19,856 nt of DNA. Origin: Sphingopyxis macrogoltabida. GTDB taxonomy: Bacteria; Pseudomonadota; Alphaproteobacteria; Sphingomonadales; Sphingomonadaceae. Of this stretch, positions 15,908-19,856 are shown one piece after another. A model generated the notes under the pieces. That model worked only from the letters and a program-made list of their open reading frames with translations, was not told the origin of the DNA and made no database searches. Location of the stretch: contig QFPJ01000044.1 in NCBI GenBank assembly GCA_003241685.1, forward strand, positions 1-19,856, given 5' to 3'. The stretch's first letter is position 1; each line of letters begins with the position of its first letter. The translations under genes and the position numbers were made by a program.

Positions 15908-18030
15908 CAAAAGGCCCTCGCGGCGAGCTTGCGCGCCGACCGCCGCTGGAGCGCGCCGATGACCCAGCCGCGCAGCCGATGGCGGATGCGGTCACGGTGG
16001 TCCGGGTTGGCGATGATCCGCGCCTTGTAGAAGGAAGGGCAGAGGACGGCGGCATGGCTGACCTCGCCGCACACGCCGCAGCCGACACAGCTGTTCTCGA
16101 CATGCGCGACGGGGTCCTGCCGCAGCGGATCGGGATTGTCTCTGATGGTAAGCGACGGGCAGCCCGACAGGCGGATGCAGCTATGATCGCCGGTACAGGT
16201 GTCGGGGTCGACGCCGAAACGTTCGCGCACGACACGCTCGCCCGCCTTCATCGCCTTTGCGACTTGCGGCTTGATCCGGCGCTGGCGGTTGAGCTGGCAT
16301 TCGGACTGGGCAACGAGCACCTTCGGACCCTTCTCGGGCGTGGTCAGGGCGTCGCGGATCGCGTCGCGCATACCCGCGACGTCATAGGTGCGCGTGCGTG
16401 TCCTGGCCCAGGCAATTCCGACGCCGCGCACCGCGCGCTCGATCGGATTGTTGGTCTGGCGGTGCGGCGGCGTCGCGCGTGACGACGGGATGTCCTGCCC
16501 GCCCGTCGCCGCCGAATAGCCGTTGTCGACGATGATGGTCAGATTGTCGTCCTGGTTGAAGACCGCGTTGCCGATGCCGGAGGTCAGGCCGTTGTGCCAG
16601 AAACCTCCGTCGCCCATGATCGCCACCGCGCGCTTGCCCTCCGGCTTGAACGCCGAGGCGCCTGCCGTGCCAAGCCCATAGCCCATCGTGGTGTTGCCGA
16701 TATGGAAGGGCGGCAGAATCGAGAAGAGGTGGCAGCCGATGTCGGCCGAGACGTGCAGCTCGCCGACGTCCTTTTGGACCAGCTTCATCGCCGAGAAGAT
16801 CGGGCGCTCGGGACAGCCGGTGCAGAATCCGGCGGGACGCTGCGGCACCGCGTCCGGCGGCAGGGCAGGGGGCGCCGGCGCCTGCTCCTCGGGTGCCCGT
16901 TCGGGGGCATGGGCACGCAGGAATGCGACAAGCCCGTCCCTGATGACGTCGGCGGTATATTCGCCCGCGCGGGGTAGCACCTCCTTGCCGATGATGCGTG
17001 TGTTGAGGTCGGCGCGGCGGACGAGCGTGTTCAGTTCATGTTCGATGAATTCGGGCTGCCCCTCTTCCACGACAAGCACCGCGCGCTTCCCGGCGCAGAA
17101 GGCCTGCACCTCGTCGGGGATCAGCGGATAGGTGACATTGAGCACGTAGACGGGGAGCGCGGCGTTGCCGAAGGCATCCGAAAGGCCGAGCAGTTCGAGG
17201 GCGCGGTTAAGCGAGTTGAACAGCCCGCCTTGAACGATGATGCCGATCTCGTCGGTCGTTGTACCGAAATATTCGTTGAGCTGCCGCTGCTTTACAAAGT
17301 CGATGCCGGCGGGCCATCGCTTCTCTACCTTCTCGACCTCGTGCAGGAAGTTTGCGGGCGGCAGGACGATGCGACTGGTGTCGCGGTTCGGCTTGGCGGC
17401 TGCCTCGGCAACGGTCAAAGGCGGCCGCTGGTTGTCGCGCGCGGTGAAACTGCCGGTCACATGGCAGGCGCGAACGCGCAGTTCGAGCATGACCGGCGTG
17501 TTCGAAGCCTCCGACAGCTCGAACCCCTTTTCGACCATGTCGACGATCAGCGGCAGGCTGGGACGCGGGTCGAGCAGCCACATCTGCGACTTCATGGCGA
17601 AGGCGTGGGTGCGTTCCTGCATGATCGACGAGCCTTCGCCATAATCCTCGCCCAGGATGATCAGCGCGCCGCCGGTCACGCCGCCGGAGGCGACGTTCGA
17701 CAGGGCGTCCGACGCGACGTTGGTGCCGACCACCGACTTCCAGGCAACCGCGCCGCGCAGCGGATAATTGACCGAGGCCGCGAGCATCGCCGCCGCGGTG
17801 GCTTCGCTCGCCGAGCTTTCGAAATGGACGCCAAGCCCCGCCATCATCTCGCTGGCATCGGCAAAGACGTCCATCAGATGGCTGATCGGCGATCCCTGAT
17901 AGCCGCCGACATAGGCCACGCCCGCCTGCAGGAGCGCCTTGGTCACGGCAAGGATGCCCTCGCCGTGGAAGACCTCGCCCTCGCCAAGCTTCAGTTGCTC
18001 GACCTCCGCCTTGAAGGAACGCTCGGCCAT
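15907..18030 (-). CDS. iorA: Indolepyruvate ferredoxin oxidoreductase subunit alpha
   Basis: 707 aa. The ATG at 18030 is 6 bp after the cyclase stop. In order, the pyrimidine-binding and CoA-side domains (GVAYVGGYQGSPISHLMDVF, GVHFESSASEATAAAMLAASVNYPLRGAVAWKSVVGTN), the FCTGCPERP segment, and the thiamine-diphosphate site GDGGFWHNG...DN (G473-N503) are all present. The Fe-S region has seven cysteines: C612, C618, C624, C648, C651, C654, C664. The second group (CVGCGVC, then nine residues to CP) is a stretched ferredoxin motif, and the first (C-x5-C-x5-CP) lacks CxxCxxC. I recall this pattern in proteobacterial relatives, so it is probably a subfamily trait. Function: indolepyruvate/phenylpyruvate plus CoA to the aryl-acetyl-CoA plus CO2, with reduced ferredoxin. 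It needs IorB from the overlapping next gene. Confidence 0.93.
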   Translation of the reverse strand: MAERSFKAEVEQLKLGEGEVFHGEGILAVTKALLQAGVAYVGGYQGSPISHLMDVFADASEMMAGLGVHFESSASEATAAAMLAASVNYPLRGAVAWKSVVGTNVASDALSNVASGGVTGGALIILGEDYGEGSSIMQERTHAFAMKSQMWLLDPRPSLPLIVDMVEKGFELSEASNTPVMLELRVRACHVTGSFTARDNQRPPLTVAEAAAKPNRDTSRIVLPPANFLHEVEKVEKRWPAGIDFVKQRQLNEYFGTTTDEIGIIVQGGLFNSLNRALELLGLSDAFGNAALPVYVLNVTYPLIPDEVQAFCAGKRAVLVVEEGQPEFIEHELNTLVRRADLNTRIIGKEVLPRAGEYTADVIRDGLVAFLRAHAPERAPEEQAPAPPALPPDAVPQRPAGFCTGCPERPIFSAMKLVQKDVGELHVSADIGCHLFSILPPFHIGNTTMGYGLGTAGASAFKPEGKRAVAIMGDGGFWHNGLTSGIGNAVFNQDDNLTIIVDNGYSAATGGQDIPSSRATPPHRQTNNPIERAVRGVGIAWARTRTRTYDVAGMRDAIRDALTTPEKGPKVLVAQSECQLNRQRRIKPQVAKAMKAGERVVRERFGVDPDTCTGDHSCIRLSGCPSLTIRDNPDPLRQDPVAHVENSCVGCGVCGEVSHAAVLCPSFYKARIIANPDHRDRIRHRLRGWVIGALQRRSARKLAARAF

Positions 18031-18036
18031 CTTGTG

Positions 18037-18816
18037 TCAGTCCGCGACGAGGGCCAGGACGCGCAGCGGGCTGCCCGAACCGCCCCGGATCTTCAGCGGA
18101 GCCGCGACGATCACGCTGCCCGTGGGCGGCAGCAGGTCGAGATTTTCCAGGCACTGGAGACCATAGCGCCCCGCGGCATGGAACAGCGTATGCGCGGGGT
18201 AGGCGGGATCGAGCAGATGGGCCTGGCCGGCGTCGGTCCCGATCGTCTCGACTCCCAATCCATGCGCATCGCGTTCGTCGATAAGGAATTGCACCGCTTC
18301 GGCCGAGGGCCCGGGCGTATGTGCGCCATCCTCGCGGCGGTTGGTATAGGCGTCGACGTCGCGTTTCGACCAGTCGGTGCGGAGCATGATCCAGTTGCGC
18401 GGGGGAATGCGCCCGTGCTCGGCTTCCCACGCCTCGATATCGTCCACCGCGAGCAGATAGTCGGGATCGGCAGCCGCCTTTTCGGAGATGTCGATGACCA
18501 CCGCCTGCGCTACAAAATCGGCGGGAGGCGCGGTGTCGACCGAATTGTTCGGCAGGTCTTTGCCCGTGATCCAGTGAACGGGGGCATCGAAATGGGTGCC
18601 CGTGTGCTCGCTGACCGTGAAATTATTCCAGTACCAGGCGACCCCGCGCTCGTCGTAACGGGAGATTTCTTCCTGGCTGAACGCCGCGCACTGGCCGAAT
18701 TCGGGCGGCAGGACCAGCGTCGGCGTGTCGGGCGACAGCGTCTGGGTGAGGTCGACCGTGCGGATCGCGCCCGATGCGATGTCGGCGGCGAACTGCTGAA
18801 GAATCTGATGGGTCAT
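18037..18816 (-). CDS. Cyclase-family metal-dependent hydrolase (isatin hydrolase / kynurenine formamidase-like)
   Basis: 259 aa. The ATG at 18816 is chosen for its strong AGAGGAG 6 nt upstream; an ATG at 18849 gives an unneeded 11-residue extension. The family motif HxGTHxDxPxH is complete: H71-T-G-T-H75-F-D77-A-P-V-H81, giving the metal ligands of the cyclase/KynB fold (PF04199). There is no signal peptide. Surrounding text such as WYWNNFTVSEHTGTHFDAPVHW and LRTDWSKRD looks, from memory, closer to isatin hydrolases than to kynurenine formamidase proper. Either would open an indole- or tryptophan-derived amide. It is first in an operon with iorA (6-bp gap) and iorB, which handle aryl-pyruvates, so aromatic amino acid or indole-compound breakdown is the likely setting (inference). 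Confidence 0.85.
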   Translation of the reverse strand: MTHQILQQFAADIASGAIRTVDLTQTLSPDTPTLVLPPEFGQCAAFSQEEISRYDERGVAWYWNNFTVSEHTGTHFDAPVHWITGKDLPNNSVDTAPPADFVAQAVVIDISEKAAADPDYLLAVDDIEAWEAEHGRIPPRNWIMLRTDWSKRDVDAYTNRREDGAHTPGPSAEAVQFLIDERDAHGLGVETIGTDAGQAHLLDPAYPAHTLFHAAGRYGLQCLENLDLLPPTGSVIVAAPLKIRGGSGSPLRVLALVAD

Positions 18817-18852
18817 CTTGAACTCCTCTTGAACGGAAATGTGCAACAATAA

Positions 18853-18868
18853 ACTTGCATATGCAAGT
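18853..18868. promoter_or_regulatory. Perfect 16-bp palindrome, candidate operator of cyclase-iorAB operon
   Basis: ACTTGCATATGCAAGT is its own reverse complement. It lies in the 65-bp gap upstream of the cyclase gene, ending 36 nt before the ATG at 18816. The core TTGCATATGCAA is of the TTG-N6-CAA type used by many MarR-family and some GntR-family repressors. A weak hexamer pair flanks it on the minus strand (GTCAAA, 17 nt, TTTATT), so it could sit between -35 and -10. It does not match the dyad in front of the local marR gene closely. Confidence 0.6.
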
Positions 18869-18881
18869 ATTTTGACGGGGC

Positions 18882-19856
18882 TCAGTTCACCGGCACTATG
18901 TCGAAGGCGATGGTCGTACGATGGCCATCGTCGGTGAAGGGAATCGTCCCGTGATAATAATAGGATGGGAAGAGGACCAGCAGGCCGGGTTCAGGACGAA
19001 CGGTCCGTGCGACCTGTTCGCGTTCGCCGAGGTTCAGGCCGGTTTCGCCGAATCTGAGCCAGCCCTGTTGGCCGTCGCCGACCGCGTCGGGCAGCGCGAC
19101 ATAATAGACGGCGCTGATCCACCCTTCCGGATGGATATGGTTCTTGTGATGGCCGTTGCTGTGCAACCGGACCGACCACGAACCCGAAAAGGCAAAGCCC
19201 GACGCCTTGCGACACAGAAACGGATGGACGGGATCGACCGGCAGCGCGTCGATATAGCGTCCGACCCCCGCTTCGATCATCGCGCGCACCGCCATTATCT
19301 CCGGCATGTCGCGGCTGAAGAGATCGTCGGCGGTCTGGGTGCCGCCGCGCAGCGTCTGTTCGAGCGGATGTTGCCGGCCGATGTGAAGGGCGCCCAGCGC
19401 ACGGTCGAGTTCACGGTTGAAGCCCGCGACGTCGCCATTGCCGGGGGCAAGTCGGGTGGCGGCGATCAGCCCGGGATCGGTCAGCCATTGGGCGCGCGGG
19501 TCGCCGATCAGGCGCCACATTATGCCTTGCAGCGCCAGCGCCTGCTGATCCGCCGGATCGGCGGCGAGCCGGCGCTCGATCCGCGGAAGCGCGTCGGCGG
19601 GGCGGTCGAGGACAAGGAGCGCGCGGGCCGACTCGCGCAGGCTGGCGGCATGTGCGGCATCGGCCTTGAGCGCCGCTTCGTACGCCGCGAGTGCCGTATC
19701 GGGCTGGCGGGCCGACCAGAGCGCCTGACCCTGCCGGTAACGGAGATCGGCACCGCCGATGCCGCGCGCGATCGCGGGTGCCAAAAGGTCGGCCGCGGCC
19801 TGCGGTTCGCCCACCAGCGTTAATCGGTTCGCCAGCCCCGCGAGCAGGCCCGGATC
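18882..19856 (-). CDS. TPR-repeat protein with C-terminal 2OG-Fe(II) oxygenase domain, 5' end missing
   Basis: The frame is open to the right edge, so the start lies outside the window; 324 residues are visible. The first 110 or so look like tetratricopeptide helices (LLAPAIARG, ALAAYEAALKADAAHAASLRESARALLVLDRPADALPRIERRLAADPADQQALALQGIMW). The C-terminal 190 residues match the putative 2OG-Fe(II) oxygenase family PF13759: H240-I-H242-P-E-G-W-I-S-A-V-Y-Y-V, then YYYHGTIPF (H302) and HRTTIAFDIVP (R313 as the 2-oxoglutarate salt bridge). The substrate is unknown; the TPRs suggest a protein partner or peptide substrate. It is on the same strand as the cyclase-iorAB operon, but the palindrome between them argues for separate control. 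Confidence 0.8.
   Translation of the reverse strand, partial: DPGLLAGLANRLTLVGEPQAAADLLAPAIARGIGGADLRYRQGQALWSARQPDTALAAYEAALKADAAHAASLRESARALLVLDRPADALPRIERRLAADPADQQALALQGIMWRLIGDPRAQWLTDPGLIAATRLAPGNGDVAGFNRELDRALGALHIGRQHPLEQTLRGGTQTADDLFSRDMPEIMAVRAMIEAGVGRYIDALPVDPVHPFLCRKASGFAFSGSWSVRLHSNGHHKNHIHPEGWISAVYYVALPDAVGDGQQGWLRFGETGLNLGEREQVARTVRPEPGLLVLFPSYYYHGTIPFTDDGHRTTIAFDIVPVN

Noticed and set aside
17038..18852. 604-codon open frame on + across iorA and cyclase
   Set aside because: It is low-complexity Arg/Gly/Asp-rich text with no family motifs, running opposite two clear genes.
12645..18868. The MarR dyad and the cyclase palindrome as the same operator
   Set aside because: Half-sites TTxGCC and ACTTGCAT do not align beyond a few bases.

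Overview
The window is GC-rich bacterial DNA that looks like a member of the Sphingomonadales (Sphingopyxis/Novosphingobium/Sphingomonas type). The reasons are high GC with GC-ending codons, a large TonB-dependent receptor in front of secreted peptidases, and several DUF885 paralogues. The genus is inference. No rRNA, tRNA, CRISPR array, insertion sequence or phage gene was seen.

Layout. (1) 1-211: the 3' end of a VOC/glyoxalase-fold gene on +. (2) 324-2027: a secreted DUF885 protein on -, divergent from the block that follows. (3) 2028-2489: a 462-bp divergent control region carrying an exact 16-bp element once in front of each gene, in the same orientation relative to both. (4) 2490-12158: a + strand block of TonB-dependent receptor, S9 prolyl-oligopeptidase-type peptidase, DUF885 metallopeptidase-like protein, DUF3830-like protein, BASS-family transporter and FAD-dependent oxidoreductase. 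Spacings are very short from the peptidase to the transporter. A perfect 12-bp-stem hairpin separates receptor and peptidase, and a 7-bp-stem hairpin follows the transporter. (5) 12166-12636: a MarR regulator on -, divergent from (6) a third DUF885 protein at 12724-14463. An imperfect dyad lies between them. (7) 14474-18816, on -: a tight operon of cyclase-family hydrolase, iorA and iorB (indolepyruvate:ferredoxin oxidoreductase), with a perfect 16-bp palindrome upstream. (8) 18882-19856, on -: a TPR plus 2OG-Fe(II) oxygenase gene running off the right edge.

How the parts may work together (inference). The receptor would import, or hand over for processing, an oligopeptide or peptide-like compound. 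The signal-peptide-bearing S9 and DUF885 proteins would trim it. The transporter would move a small acidic product, and the flavoprotein would oxidise an amine or amino acid to an oxo acid. The IorAB operon could take aryl-pyruvates to aryl-acetyl-CoA, and its cyclase partner resembles isatin hydrolase/kynurenine formamidase, which suggests aromatic amino acid or indole breakdown. The substrate cannot be read from the sequence.

The points most worth a second look are the paired 16-bp element, the DUF885 protein whose HExxPGH motif reads HATFPGH, the clustering of three DUF885 proteins, the BASS transporter with an arginine where family members have a sodium-ligand glutamine, and the palindrome in front of cyclase-iorAB.
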